NCBI GenBank assembly: GCA_021463145.1
Contig: JAJTWZ010000026.1
Coordinates: forward strand, 1-54,924
Direction: 5' to 3'
Origin: Blastocatellia bacterium
GTDB taxonomy: Bacteria; Acidobacteriota; Blastocatellia; UBA7656; JADIYM01
Length of the DNA stretch: 54,924 nt
Made by a program: the position numbers and the translations under genes. Shown piece after piece: positions 26,538 through 34,977 of the stretch; the stretch's first letter is position 1; every line of letters begins with the position of its first letter. Below the pieces are notes generated by a model. It saw only the letters and a list, made by a program, of their open reading frames with translations, did not search any database and was not told the DNA's origin.

Positions 26538-27563
26538 TCACACTGCTGCCGCGAACAGGTCGAGACCCGTTCGCTCGTCGAATCCAAAGCGCGAGTTGAA
26601 GGCCTGAATCGCCTGTGAGGCCGCGCCCTTCATGAGGTTGTCGATAGCGGCCGTGACGATCGCCGTCCGCCCGTCGCAGGCGACACCGATGTCGCACCTG
26701 TTCGTACCCCGCACCCATTTCACGTTCGGAGATCCATCGCAGAGCCGGACGAAAGGTTCGTCCGCGTAAAATGACTCGTAGATCTCCCTCACCTCCTCGC
26801 GGGTGCGCGCGCTCGAGAGCCGGATTGCAGCAGTCACGAAAATGCCGCGGCTGAAAGGCCCCGAATGGGGCTGAAACACGAGATCGACATCGCGTCCCGT
26901 GGCGTCGGCGAGCGCCTGCCGGATTTCGGGAACGTGCCGGTGCCTGAACGGCTCGTAAGCAAGATAAGCATCAGCGCGGAATGGATGGTGCGCGACGCCC
27001 TTCGGCTTCGCCCCGCTGCCGGAAGATCCCGTCACCGCGTTGACGACAATCGAGTCGTCCAGACCCGCAGCAACTATCGGCACGAGCGCGAGGATCGTGG
27101 CTGTCGCGAAGCATCCCGGCGCCGCGATGTGACGCACCGCCGACAACCGATCCCGGAACAGCTCCGGCAGTCCGTAACCGAAATCGGCGACGCGGTGAAA
27201 GCAGGCGTGTTCGGTGCCGTAGTACGAGGAGTATGCGGCGCGGTCGCGAAGGCGGAAGTCGGCCGACACGTCCACGATCGGCCGGTCCGGAAGCGACTCG
27301 ATCGCGTGCATGGTCTCGCCGTTGGGAAGCGCGGTGAAGAGCACCTCGGCCTCGCGTGTCTCGGTCAGCGCGCCGAGCGGCAGATCCACCCCCGCGAGGT
27401 TCGGATGCACCTCGCCAATCGCCTTTCCGGCCGCCTCTCGCGCCGTGGCGGCCACGACGCGAACGCCGGGATGGCCGAGCAACAGCCTGACGAGCTCGCC
27501 GCCCACGTAGCCGGAGGCGCCTACGACGGCCACCGATATTGGAGCGCCATTCAACCCGCTCAT
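26538..27563 (-). CDS. argC: N-acetyl-gamma-glutamyl-phosphate reductase
   Basis: NADPH-dependent reductase of arginine synthesis. The 341-aa sequence has a Rossmann start ISVAVVGASGYVGGELVRLL, the active-site cysteine in HIAAPGCFATATILAL, and the late HSGPFSRGIFVTA block. The ATG at 27563 overlaps the stop of the upstream P-loop gene as ATGA, with GGGAG about 9 nt upstream. A much longer open frame extends through the neighbouring gene in another phase but is not coding upstream of this ATG. A 61-bp gap separates it from argD. Confidence 0.94.
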   Translation of the reverse strand: MSGLNGAPISVAVVGASGYVGGELVRLLLGHPGVRVVAATAREAAGKAIGEVHPNLAGVDLPLGALTETREAEVLFTALPNGETMHAIESLPDRPIVDVSADFRLRDRAAYSSYYGTEHACFHRVADFGYGLPELFRDRLSAVRHIAAPGCFATATILALVPIVAAGLDDSIVVNAVTGSSGSGAKPKGVAHHPFRADAYLAYEPFRHRHVPEIRQALADATGRDVDLVFQPHSGPFSRGIFVTAAIRLSSARTREEVREIYESFYADEPFVRLCDGSPNVKWVRGTNRCDIGVACDGRTAIVTAAIDNLMKGAASQAIQAFNSRFGFDERTGLDLFAAAV

Positions 27564-28600
27564 CGAGACTCGCTCCCAGCCCCGCAGGCTGCCCGATCCG
27601 CCGTCCAGGCGTCGATCGCGTCGCGAACAGTCGCGAACAGTCGCTCGGGGTGCTTCACCCCGTTGATCGCCGGCACTCCGAGCCACGACTCGATCACCCC
27701 CGTGCCCGCGACGTTCTCGGTAGCCAGGCCGCTGATAGCCGTAATGCCGACACCCATCGCCTCGAGGCAGTGCTTTGCTCCGTAGGCGCCGACGATGTCG
27801 CCCGCGCACAGCACGACAGCCGCGACGTTCTCCATTGCCTTTGCGTTCGCTAGCACCGTCTCGACGTGGTAGTGGCCGACGATGCCATCGCCGAGCTCCA
27901 CGATGACGAGGTCTCCGTCCAGAGCATCCACGACAGTCGTGAACACAGGCGCCAGGTCCACGGTGTCGACCGTCGACGGAATGCCGCAGTCGAGAAAGCT
28001 CTTCACATCGACGGCGCCGGCATTCGTGAACTCGGTCAGGTCCTTGATCGCGGCCACGCCGGCGAGCTTCGCGGCTCCGACGCGGTGGCCGCTTTTCGTC
28101 GCTTCCGCGATCAGCCTGGCCATCGTCGTCGTCTTGCCGACGTGCATGCACGTGCCGATGGCGACGACGATCGGCCGCGACCCTGCCGCCGCGTGGCGAA
28201 CCGGCAACGCAGCGCGGCCGAGACTGACCACACCGGCATCGTCGACAAGCGTCCCGACGTAACGCACAGTCGCCGGCGCGCCCAGTGCCGAAGTCGAGTC
28301 GATGAAGTGACCGATGACGCCTCCCATGTTCAGAAGCGAGAGCGTGTCTCCCTCGGCAAGCTCCGTCGGCGCGGCGCCGACGAATCCGCGCAATGCCTGG
28401 CGCGAGCCGAGAGTGCCGACGAATCTGTCGCCCACGTGCAGCTCGGCAAGCGAGCCGTCCACGCATTCCAGATGACGGTAGGTCGCGTGCTCCGTGAGCA
28501 CTTCCGCAACGACGACATCGCCTGCGTGGGCGTCGGAGCGCGCTTCGATTCGAGCCGACTCGTGAAGCGCGAGACAGGAAGTCGAGGAACTGAAGATCAT
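27560..28600 (-). CDS. Uncharacterised P-loop NTPase inside the arginine operon
   Basis: A 346-aa cytosolic protein of no family I recognise with certainty. The N-terminal part (about 25-135) looks like small beta-barrels, with GDVVVAEVL, VGDRFVGTLGSRQAL and LLNMGGVIG. The C-terminal part is a P-loop fold with Walker A GTCMHVGKTTT (149-159), a Walker-B-like DLVIVELGDG and VVLCAGDIVGAYGAK. It loosely resembles DUF1611/MobB-like NTPases. I prefer the ATG at 28600, with AGGTGG 10 nt upstream, over an in-frame TTG at 28642 that abuts a hairpin. It overlaps argC by 4 nt, so a role in arginine synthesis or its control is likely (inference). Confidence 0.75.
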   Translation of the reverse strand: MIFSSSTSCLALHESARIEARSDAHAGDVVVAEVLTEHATYRHLECVDGSLAELHVGDRFVGTLGSRQALRGFVGAAPTELAEGDTLSLLNMGGVIGHFIDSTSALGAPATVRYVGTLVDDAGVVSLGRAALPVRHAAAGSRPIVVAIGTCMHVGKTTTMARLIAEATKSGHRVGAAKLAGVAAIKDLTEFTNAGAVDVKSFLDCGIPSTVDTVDLAPVFTTVVDALDGDLVIVELGDGIVGHYHVETVLANAKAMENVAAVVLCAGDIVGAYGAKHCLEAMGVGITAISGLATENVAGTGVIESWLGVPAINGVKHPERLFATVRDAIDAWTADRAACGAGSESR

Positions 28601-28643
28601 CGCGTTGTGTCCACCTGTTCGAAGTTGACTGCAGAAACGCAAT

Positions 28644-28715
28644 CGGCCCCGTCACCGGGGCCGCGTTAGAGCTCGGAGCACAACGGACCGGCCTGGCCGG
28701 TCGTGCTCCGAGCTC
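28644..28715 (-). promoter_or_regulatory. Twin hairpins in the gap after argH
   Basis: The outer structure pairs GAGCTCGGAGCAC (28669-28681) with GTGCTCCGAGCTC (28703-28715), 13 perfect bp. It encloses GACCGGCC-T-GGCCGGTC (28686-28702) with a small AACG bulge. It begins at the argH stop codon. A second hairpin, CGGCCCC / GGGGCCG (28644-28663) with a 6-nt loop, follows. There is no U-tract. This is the largest gap in an otherwise tightly packed operon and lies just before the P-loop gene. It could be an attenuator, a processing site or an mRNA stabiliser. Confidence 0.75.
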
Positions 28716-30039
28716 ATGTACGGCGCGGTCGAGCGAGCTGGGTTCGCACCGACTGCGGCGACGTGCCTCCCGGCGAAGTCCGCGAGGCGACCGATGCTTC
28801 CGGAGTGAAAATGCCGGCGCATTCGGGAGCGATGTCGAACGCGCGCCAGTCGTCGTCGGTAAGCGACGTGAATGCGCGTCCGGTTCTGACGACCGACGCA
28901 ACGCGCTCGTGCGCCTCGCGGAACGGAACGCCCGAGGCCACGAGCCGCTCGACGATGTCGGTGGCAAACAGGCCGTCATCGGACGCCGCGACGTGCATCG
29001 CCGCCGCGTCGATCTCGAGCTCCCGGATCGCGAGGGCGCACACGAGCGCCGAAGTCCTGACGGTATCCGCGACGCGAATGACCGGCGGCTTCGTTTCCTG
29101 CAGATCCCGGTTGTACCCGACGGGCAGGCCCTTGAGGGTAGTCAGCAGCGCGACGAGATCGCCGAGGCTCTGACCGGCCCGGCCGCGCACCAGCTCGAGG
29201 CAATCCGGATTCTTCTTCTGCGGCATTAGGCTGGAGCCCGTCGTCAGCGCGTCCGGAAGTCTAACGAACCCGAATTCCGACGTGCACCAGAGAACGAGAG
29301 TTTCGGCGAGTTGAGAGAGATGGACCGACGCAAGCGTGGCAGCGAAGACGAACTCCGCCGCGAAGTCGCGGTCGCTCACTGCATCGATCGAGTTCGCGAA
29401 AGCCCCGGCCGCGCCGAGCGTCCTGGCGGTGAAGGCCGGATCGATCCCGACGGCGGAGCCTGCAAGCGCACCGGCCCCGAGCGGCGAAACGAACTTGATT
29501 GCAAGTCTTTCGACGTCGCGCTCGAACTGGTCCCTGAAGGCCAGAAGAGCGTGAGCGAAGAGAATCGGCTGCGCGCGTTGCACGTGCGTGTAGCCCGGCA
29601 TGACGACCGTCCGGTGCTCGGACGCTTTCGCCTCGAGCGCCTCGATCAACTCGCCGAGAGCATCGCGGAGATCGGATTGCCGCGCGTCCACGAAGAGTCG
29701 CAAGTCGAGCGCAACCTGGTCGTTGCGGCTGCGCGCCGTATGAAGCAGTCTGGCGTCGTCTCCGATGAGGTCTTCGAGCCTCCGCTCGACCGCCATGTGG
29801 ACATCTTCGTCCTCGAGCGCCAGTTCGAGTCCCTCGGCGAGAATCCGCTCGAGACCGGCGGTCAGGTTTGCGGCCTGACCGGACGACACGACACCGGCTG
29901 CGGCGAGCGTCGCGACGTGCGCGATCGACCCGCGGACGTCGTCGGCCAGCAGGTGCCGGTCGTCGTCGACCGAGGCGACGGCCTTCAGGACGAGGTCGTC
30001 CATAGGCGCCGCGAATGCGTGTCTCAGAGTCTGGGCCAT
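28714..30039 (-). CDS. argH: Argininosuccinate lyase
   Basis: Splits argininosuccinate into arginine and fumarate. The 441-aa sequence has TARSRNDQVALDLRLF, VMPGYTHVQRAQPI and the fumarase-superfamily signature GSSLMPQKKNPD. The ATG at 30039 overlaps the argG end by 16 nt and no Shine-Dalgarno is obvious. The usual N-terminal W-GGRF element is absent, so the protein begins near the second conserved helix. Either the family-typical end has been lost or the true start differs. The C-terminal tail is Arg- and Ser-rich. Confidence 0.93.
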   Translation of the reverse strand: MAQTLRHAFAAPMDDLVLKAVASVDDDRHLLADDVRGSIAHVATLAAAGVVSSGQAANLTAGLERILAEGLELALEDEDVHMAVERRLEDLIGDDARLLHTARSRNDQVALDLRLFVDARQSDLRDALGELIEALEAKASEHRTVVMPGYTHVQRAQPILFAHALLAFRDQFERDVERLAIKFVSPLGAGALAGSAVGIDPAFTARTLGAAGAFANSIDAVSDRDFAAEFVFAATLASVHLSQLAETLVLWCTSEFGFVRLPDALTTGSSLMPQKKNPDCLELVRGRAGQSLGDLVALLTTLKGLPVGYNRDLQETKPPVIRVADTVRTSALVCALAIRELEIDAAAMHVAASDDGLFATDIVERLVASGVPFREAHERVASVVRTGRAFTSLTDDDWRAFDIAPECAGIFTPEASVASRTSPGGTSPQSVRTQLARPRRT

Positions 30040-31220
30040 ACCGCCGACCAGGTGCTGAGCCTGAGCCCGTTCACGTTGATGAATCCGCCGGAGTCCGAGG
30101 GATCGATGCTCATCCGCGTCTCGAAGCTCGATTGCTCGGCGTTGTAGAGGGAGTTGGGCGACTTGCGCCCCGTGACCGTGATTCCGCCCTTGAAGAGCCG
30201 AAGCCGGACCGTCCCGGTGACGCACGTCTGCGTCGTCTCAACCATCGAGCGCAGGACGTCCATTTCGGGCGCGAACCAGAATCCGTTGTAGACGAGCTCG
30301 GCAAACCGCGGCACGAGAGAGTCCTTGAAATGCGCGACTTCGCGGTCGAGCGTGATCGATTCGATCGCCCGATGCGCGGCGAGCAGGATCGTTGCGCCGG
30401 GAGTCTCGTACACGCCTCGCGACTTGATTCCGATGAAACGGTTCTCGACGATGTCTACCCGGCCGACGCCGTGGCGGGATCCGGCCTCGTTGAGGGCGGC
30501 GAGCAGTTCGGCGGGCTTCATCGCGACACCGTCGAGGGCGACCGGGGCGCCCTGTTCGAACGTGATCTCGACGCTCTCCGATTCGTCCGGCGCATCGTGG
30601 ACGGACGAAGTCCAGAGGAACATGTCCTCCGGAGGTTCGGCCCACGGGTCCTCGAGTATTCCGCCCTCATAGCTGATGTGCATGAGGTTGGCATCCATCG
30701 AGTAGGGCTTCTCGGCCGTTACCGGGACTTCGATTCCGTGCTTCGCAGCGTACTCGAGAAGGTCGGAACGTCCGACGAACGACCAGGTGCGCCAGGGAGC
30801 GATGACGGCGAGGTCGGGCGCGAGCGCCTTGACCGTGAGCTCGAACCGGACCTGGTCGTTGCCTTTGCCTGTGGCTCCATGGGCGATCGCGCCAGCGCCA
30901 ACGGACCGGGCTGCCTTCACGAGGCCCTCGGCAATGACGGGACGGGCGAGCGAGGTGCCCAGCAGATAGCTGCCTTCGTACACTGCGTTCGCCTTGATCG
31001 CCGCAACGACATAGGTCTCGACGAAGGCATCCCGGAGGTCGTCGACTATTACGTCCGCGGCGCCCGTGCGGTAGGCCTTCTCACGGATGGCCTCGAAGTC
31101 CTCGTCCTGACCGACGTTGCCGACGTAGGCGATGACGGGAACCTGATACGTTTCCTCGAGCCAGGTCAGGATGACGCTGGTATCGAGGCCTCCGCTGTAG
31201 GCGAGCACGATGCTGTTCAC
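30024..31220 (-). CDS. argG: Argininosuccinate synthase
   Basis: Joins citrulline and aspartate using ATP. A 398-aa type-1 enzyme with the PP-loop LAYSGGLDTSVILTWLEE, GATGKGNDQVRFE and a substrate region at SYEGGILEDPW. Its GTG start overlaps the argR stop as GTGA. It requires free citrulline, whereas the operon's transcarbamylase appears to make acetylcitrulline. A deacetylase encoded elsewhere is therefore needed. Confidence 0.95.
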   Translation of the reverse strand: MNSIVLAYSGGLDTSVILTWLEETYQVPVIAYVGNVGQDEDFEAIREKAYRTGAADVIVDDLRDAFVETYVVAAIKANAVYEGSYLLGTSLARPVIAEGLVKAARSVGAGAIAHGATGKGNDQVRFELTVKALAPDLAVIAPWRTWSFVGRSDLLEYAAKHGIEVPVTAEKPYSMDANLMHISYEGGILEDPWAEPPEDMFLWTSSVHDAPDESESVEITFEQGAPVALDGVAMKPAELLAALNEAGSRHGVGRVDIVENRFIGIKSRGVYETPGATILLAAHRAIESITLDREVAHFKDSLVPRFAELVYNGFWFAPEMDVLRSMVETTQTCVTGTVRLRLFKGGITVTGRKSPNSLYNAEQSSFETRMSIDPSDSGGFINVNGLRLSTWSAVWPRL

Positions 31221-31687
31221 GAAATTCCGATCTCCTTCTTGAGTTGTGAGACTGTGTCAGAGGTGGCAGCGCCTTCGGCAACTACGACAAGGAGGGTGTC
31301 GTCACCGGCAACGGTGCCGATGATGCCAGTCAGACCAAGATGGTCGAGGGCGTCGCCGACTGCCGGCGCGTTGCCTGGCCCGCACTTGATCACGACGATG
31401 TTCCCGGAAGCGACCACGGACCGAACCATCTGCTTCAACACGGCCAGACGAGTCGTCCGCACGAACGGAGAGACCTGCTCCAGGACGGAGTAGACATAGG
31501 ATCCATCCTCCGTAGCCGTCTTGACGATGCCAAGTTCGCGAATGTCCCGCGAGACGGTTCCCTGGTCGCACTCGATACCACGGTCGACGAGCGCCGCCCG
31601 TAACTCACTCTGTGTGGAGAGCTTGTTGCGGCGAATCACCTCCAGGAGGGCGCTCTGCCGGGATTGCTTTTTGCCACTGGCCTGCAT
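31217..31687 (-). CDS. argR: Arginine repressor
   Basis: A 156-aa regulator. The N-terminal winged helix contains TQSELRAALVDRGIE and QGTVSRDIRELGIVK. The C-terminal hexamerisation and arginine-binding domain contains GTVAGDDTLLVVV. It is the first gene of the operon and lies directly under two ARG-box-like palindromes, one of which covers its start codon, so it should repress its own operon when arginine is abundant. No Shine-Dalgarno precedes the ATG at 31687, and the predicted transcription start leaves only about 5 nt of leader. Confidence 0.94.
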   Translation of the reverse strand: MQASGKKQSRQSALLEVIRRNKLSTQSELRAALVDRGIECDQGTVSRDIRELGIVKTATEDGSYVYSVLEQVSPFVRTTRLAVLKQMVRSVVASGNIVVIKCGPGNAPAVGDALDHLGLTGIIGTVAGDDTLLVVVAEGAATSDTVSQLKKEIGIS

Positions 31688-31727
31688 AATCGTGCATCAC
31701 AGTCGCATAATCATGCACGTCTGTCAA
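31683..31727 (-). promoter_or_regulatory. arg operon promoter with two ARG-box-like palindromes
   Basis: Read on the plus strand, TGCATAATCGTGCA (31683-31696) and CGCATAATCATGCA (31704-31717) are near-palindromes whose centres are 21 bp apart. That is the spacing of paired ARG boxes bound by an ArgR hexamer. On the minus strand a consensus -35 TTGACA lies at 31727-31722. With a 17-bp spacer, a weak -10 GACTGT falls at 31704-31699. One box lies between the -35 and -10 and the other covers the transcription and translation start, so ArgR binding should block RNA polymerase. Confidence 0.75.
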
Positions 31728-31793
31728 CGAGAATGTTCCAGAGGCGGGGTAACGCCATGCCAGCGCTCGGTGGCTCTCGGACGGCGTCGGCAA

Positions 31794-31835
31794 GGCCGGC
31801 CGTGACTGGAACGGCGAAGTTGCTGGAGGCCGGCC
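31794..31835 (-). terminator. GGCCGGCC pair downstream of leuD, possible terminator
   Basis: Two identical palindromes GGCCGGCC (31794-31801 and 31828-31835) lie 26 bp apart and can pair into one hairpin. They follow the leuD stop and precede the arg promoter, where the leu transcript should end. There is no U-tract. Confidence 0.35.
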
Positions 31836-31875
31836 CCGGGGCGCCGGCGACTGGCTTACGTCGCCACGCGCGTCC

Positions 31876-32460
31876 TCAGCCCCGGGCTTCGTACTCGGCT
31901 ATAGCTCTCTCGTGACGGAGCGTTCGCGCGATGTCGTCGAGTCCCTCCAGCAAGCGTTGCCGCGCGTGACCGTCGATTTCGAACGGTGCGTCGAGCACGC
32001 CGTCGATGGACACACGACATCTTTCGAGGTCCACATCGACCGTCACCCCCGGCCGTCGTGTCGCTTCACCGATCGCGAGATCGACGACTTCCCGGCCGAC
32101 GACGGCCGGCAACAATCCGATCTTCGCGCAATTCGACGCGAAGATGTCCGCAAACGACGGAGCCAGAATCGCCCGGAATCCGAAATCCTCCAGCGCCCAG
32201 GGAGCGTGCTCCCGTGAAGAGCCGCAGCCGAAGTTCCGTCCCGCCAGCAATACCGACGCTCGACGGTACGGCTCGCGATTCAACACGAAGTCTTCGCGCT
32301 CGGTTCCATCCGGATGAAATCGCCAGTCGTTGAACAGCACTGCGCCGAATCCCGATCTCTCGATCCGCTTCAGAAACTGCTTCGGCACGATCTGGTCCGT
32401 GTCGACGTCGTCACGATCCAGCGGCGCTGCGATACCTCGGTGCGTTCGAAATTCTCTCAT
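31876..32460 (-). CDS. leuD: 3-isopropylmalate dehydratase, small subunit
   Basis: Small subunit of isopropylmalate isomerase, forming a heterodimer with LeuC. The 194-aa sequence has [13 protein letters not shown] at the N-terminus, [17 protein letters not shown] in the substrate loop and [16 protein letters not shown]. The ATG at 32460 has GGGAG 5 nt upstream and overlaps the leuC stop as ATGA. It is the last gene of leuABCD. Confidence 0.94.
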   Translation of the reverse strand: MREFRTHRGIAAPLDRDDVDTDQIVPKQFLKRIERSGFGAVLFNDWRFHPDGTEREDFVLNREPYRRASVLLAGRNFGCGSSREHAPWALEDFGFRAILAPSFADIFASNCAKIGLLPAVVGREVVDLAIGEATRRPGVTVDVDLERCRVSIDGVLDAPFEIDGHARQRLLEGLDDIARTLRHERAIAEYEARG

Positions 32461-33860
32461 CGGTACTCCCACGATCGGACGTCGACGAACCTGCCCGCTA
32501 CGGCCGCGGCGGCCGCCATCGCAGGGCTCACCAGGTGGGTCCGGCCTCCACGCCCCTGTCTTCCCTCGAAGTTCCTGTTCGATGTTGACGCGCACCGCTC
32601 GCCCGGCTCGATCGTGTCGGGATTCATGCCCAGACACATGGAGCAACCCGGCTCCCGCCACTCGAGCCCGGCCTCGCGGAAGATCCGGTCCAGCCCCTCG
32701 CCTTCCGCCTCGCGCTTTACGGATTGCGACCCCGGGACGACGATCGCCCGCACGCGCGGATGGCACGCGTGTCCGCGAACGACCTCAGCCGCCGAACGAA
32801 GGTCCTCGATCCGGGCATTCGTGCACGACCCTATGAACACACGGTCGACCGCAATCGATTCGATCGGCGTTCCGGGAACGAGATCCATGTAGGCAAGAGC
32901 CCGCTCCATCGACGGCCGCTCGGCCCCCGACGGCTCCGGCACGCGCCCCTTTACCCCCACGACCATGCCGGGATTCGTGCCCCAGGTTACCAGCGGTTCG
33001 ATTCGCGCTCCGTCGATTGCAACCGATCGGCCGTACTCGGCTCCCTCGTCGGTGACCAACTCGCTCCACGAAACGACCGCGGCGCCGAACTCGTCATTCG
33101 CAGGTGCGAATCTACGGCCGGCCAGATATTCGAACGTGGTGACGTCGGGCGCTACCATCGCGGCACGGCCCCCCGCCTCGATCGACATGTTGCAAAGCGT
33201 CAGGCGGGCTTCCATCGACATTGCGCGCACGACGGATCCCGTAAACTCGATGGCGTGGCCGGCGGCGCCGTCGGTCCCGATCGTCCTGACAACTTCGAGA
33301 GCGACATCTTTCGCCGTCACTCCCGCAGCCAGCCTTCCGTCAATGCGGATCTCGAGCGTCCTGGGCTTCGACTGCGGCAGACACTGCGTCGCGAGAACGT
33401 GCTCGACTTCGGACGTGCCGATGCCGAACGCGAGCGCGCCAAACGCGCCGTGAGTACTCGTGTGGCTGTCGCCGCATACGATGGTCATCCCGGGCTGCGT
33501 CAGCCCGAGTTCCGGACCGATCACGTGGACGATGCCCTGCTCCGGTTCGTCGATGTCGAAGAGGCGAACCCCAAAATCGGCGGCATTGCGGCGCAGCGTC
33601 GCCACCTGCAGGCTGGCCAGAGCATCCGCGAACGGAAATGACCTCGCCGTCGTCGGCACGTTGTGATCCACCGTGGCGACGGTCCGCTCGGGACGGCGCA
33701 CACCGCGGCCCTCGCGCCTCAGGCCTTCGAATGCCTGCGGCGAGGTGACTTCGTGAACGAGGTGCAGATCGATGTAGATCAGGTCGGGTCCGCCCGCCTC
33801 GCCCGGTACGACGACGTGGCGATCCCAAAGCTTGTCCAGCAGCGTGCGAGGTCTGCTCAT
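32457..33860 (-). CDS. leuC: 3-isopropylmalate dehydratase, large subunit
   Basis: Aconitase-family [4Fe-4S] subunit that isomerises 2- to 3-isopropylmalate. The 467-aa sequence has [34 protein letters not shown] and [13 protein letters not shown], which supply the cluster cysteines. The ATG at 33860 overlaps the leuB stop as ATGA; longer upstream frame is out-of-family. The length is typical of the bacterial LeuC type. Confidence 0.95.
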   Translation of the reverse strand: MSRPRTLLDKLWDRHVVVPGEAGGPDLIYIDLHLVHEVTSPQAFEGLRREGRGVRRPERTVATVDHNVPTTARSFPFADALASLQVATLRRNAADFGVRLFDIDEPEQGIVHVIGPELGLTQPGMTIVCGDSHTSTHGAFGALAFGIGTSEVEHVLATQCLPQSKPRTLEIRIDGRLAAGVTAKDVALEVVRTIGTDGAAGHAIEFTGSVVRAMSMEARLTLCNMSIEAGGRAAMVAPDVTTFEYLAGRRFAPANDEFGAAVVSWSELVTDEGAEYGRSVAIDGARIEPLVTWGTNPGMVVGVKGRVPEPSGAERPSMERALAYMDLVPGTPIESIAVDRVFIGSCTNARIEDLRSAAEVVRGHACHPRVRAIVVPGSQSVKREAEGEGLDRIFREAGLEWREPGCSMCLGMNPDTIEPGERCASTSNRNFEGRQGRGGRTHLVSPAMAAAAAVAGRFVDVRSWEYR

Positions 33861-34957
33861 ACGGCGTGATACGGATGGCGCATGTCCGCCACTTCGGCAA
33901 CCGCCTCCGCGATTCTGCGGCCCATCGTAGAAGTCGTAACCGGAAGCGCGCCGTTTGCGATGTCGGCGGTACGGTCGCCACGCTCCAGCACGTACGCGAT
34001 CGCGGCCTCGATGTCGTCTGCCTCTGTCACGAGGCCGACGTGCCTCAAGAGCATCGCCGCGGACACTATCGCGCCAATCGGATTCGCCACTCCCTGTCCT
34101 GCGATCGCCGGAGCCGATCCGTGGATTGGCTCGAAAAGGCCCACGTGTCCGCCAATGCTCGCCGAACCAAGCATTCCGAGCGAGCCCGAGATTGCTGCGG
34201 ACTGATCCGAAAGGATGTCGCCAAAGAGGTTCTCCGTCAGGATCACATCGAACCGCCGCGGCTGAGTCACGAGCAGCATTGCGCACGCGTCCACGTACTG
34301 GTGCTCGAGTTCCACATCCGGATACTCGAGAGCAACGCGGCTTACGACCGCGCGCCAAAGCCGCGAAGTTGCCAGAACGTTGGCCTTGTCCACGGACGTG
34401 ACTAGCCGGCGGCGGCTCCGCGCGGCCCGGAATGCGACGTGCGCGATTCGCTCGATCGATGCCGCGCTGTATCGGCACGTGTCGAGCGCTTCGGCCTTTG
34501 CACCCGCTCCAACCTGTCCCCTCGGCTCTCCGAAATACAGACCGCCGAGCAGCTCACGCACTACCAGAACGTCCGCGCCCGAGACTACTTCGGGCCGGAG
34601 CGGCGACGAACCGAGCAGCGGCCCGCGCGCGACAGCGGGGCGCAGGTTTGCAAACGCGCCAAGGGCTCCCCGCAGCGCAAGGAGGCCGGCCTCGGGGCGT
34701 TGACCGGACGGCAGTCCGTCGTATCGCGGCGCGCCAACGGCGCCGAGCAGGACGGCGCTCGAGGCCAGGCACGCCTCGAGGGTCGAAGGCGGCAGCGGCA
34801 CACCCGCCGCGTCGATGGCGGCGCCGCCGATCGGGTGGGCCTCGAAGCTGAAATCGTGACCGTGGAGCTCCGCGGTCGCCTCGAGAACCCGTACGGCCTC
34901 GCCGGTTACCTCGGGGCCGATGCCGTCGCCGGCGCATACACATATCGTGAGGTTCAT
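33857..34957 (-). CDS. leuB: 3-isopropylmalate dehydrogenase
   Basis: NAD-dependent oxidative decarboxylase of leucine synthesis, 366 aa. It shows [18 protein letters not shown] at the N-terminus, [29 protein letters not shown], and [16 protein letters not shown] with the metal-binding aspartates. A late [19 protein letters not shown] block is also present. The ATG at 34957 has AGAGG just upstream. A 20-bp gap separates it from leuA. Confidence 0.95.
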   Translation of the reverse strand: MNLTICVCAGDGIGPEVTGEAVRVLEATAELHGHDFSFEAHPIGGAAIDAAGVPLPPSTLEACLASSAVLLGAVGAPRYDGLPSGQRPEAGLLALRGALGAFANLRPAVARGPLLGSSPLRPEVVSGADVLVVRELLGGLYFGEPRGQVGAGAKAEALDTCRYSAASIERIAHVAFRAARSRRRLVTSVDKANVLATSRLWRAVVSRVALEYPDVELEHQYVDACAMLLVTQPRRFDVILTENLFGDILSDQSAAISGSLGMLGSASIGGHVGLFEPIHGSAPAIAGQGVANPIGAIVSAAMLLRHVGLVTEADDIEAAIAYVLERGDRTADIANGALPVTTSTMGRRIAEAVAEVADMRHPYHAV

Positions 34958-34977
34958 GTTCCTCTCTTCGCGCGCCG

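Noticed and set aside
26538-28979. 813-codon frame that would fuse a long N-terminal region to argC
   Set aside because: Only the part after the ATG at 27563 is ArgC; the upstream part is out of phase with the real P-loop gene and argH.
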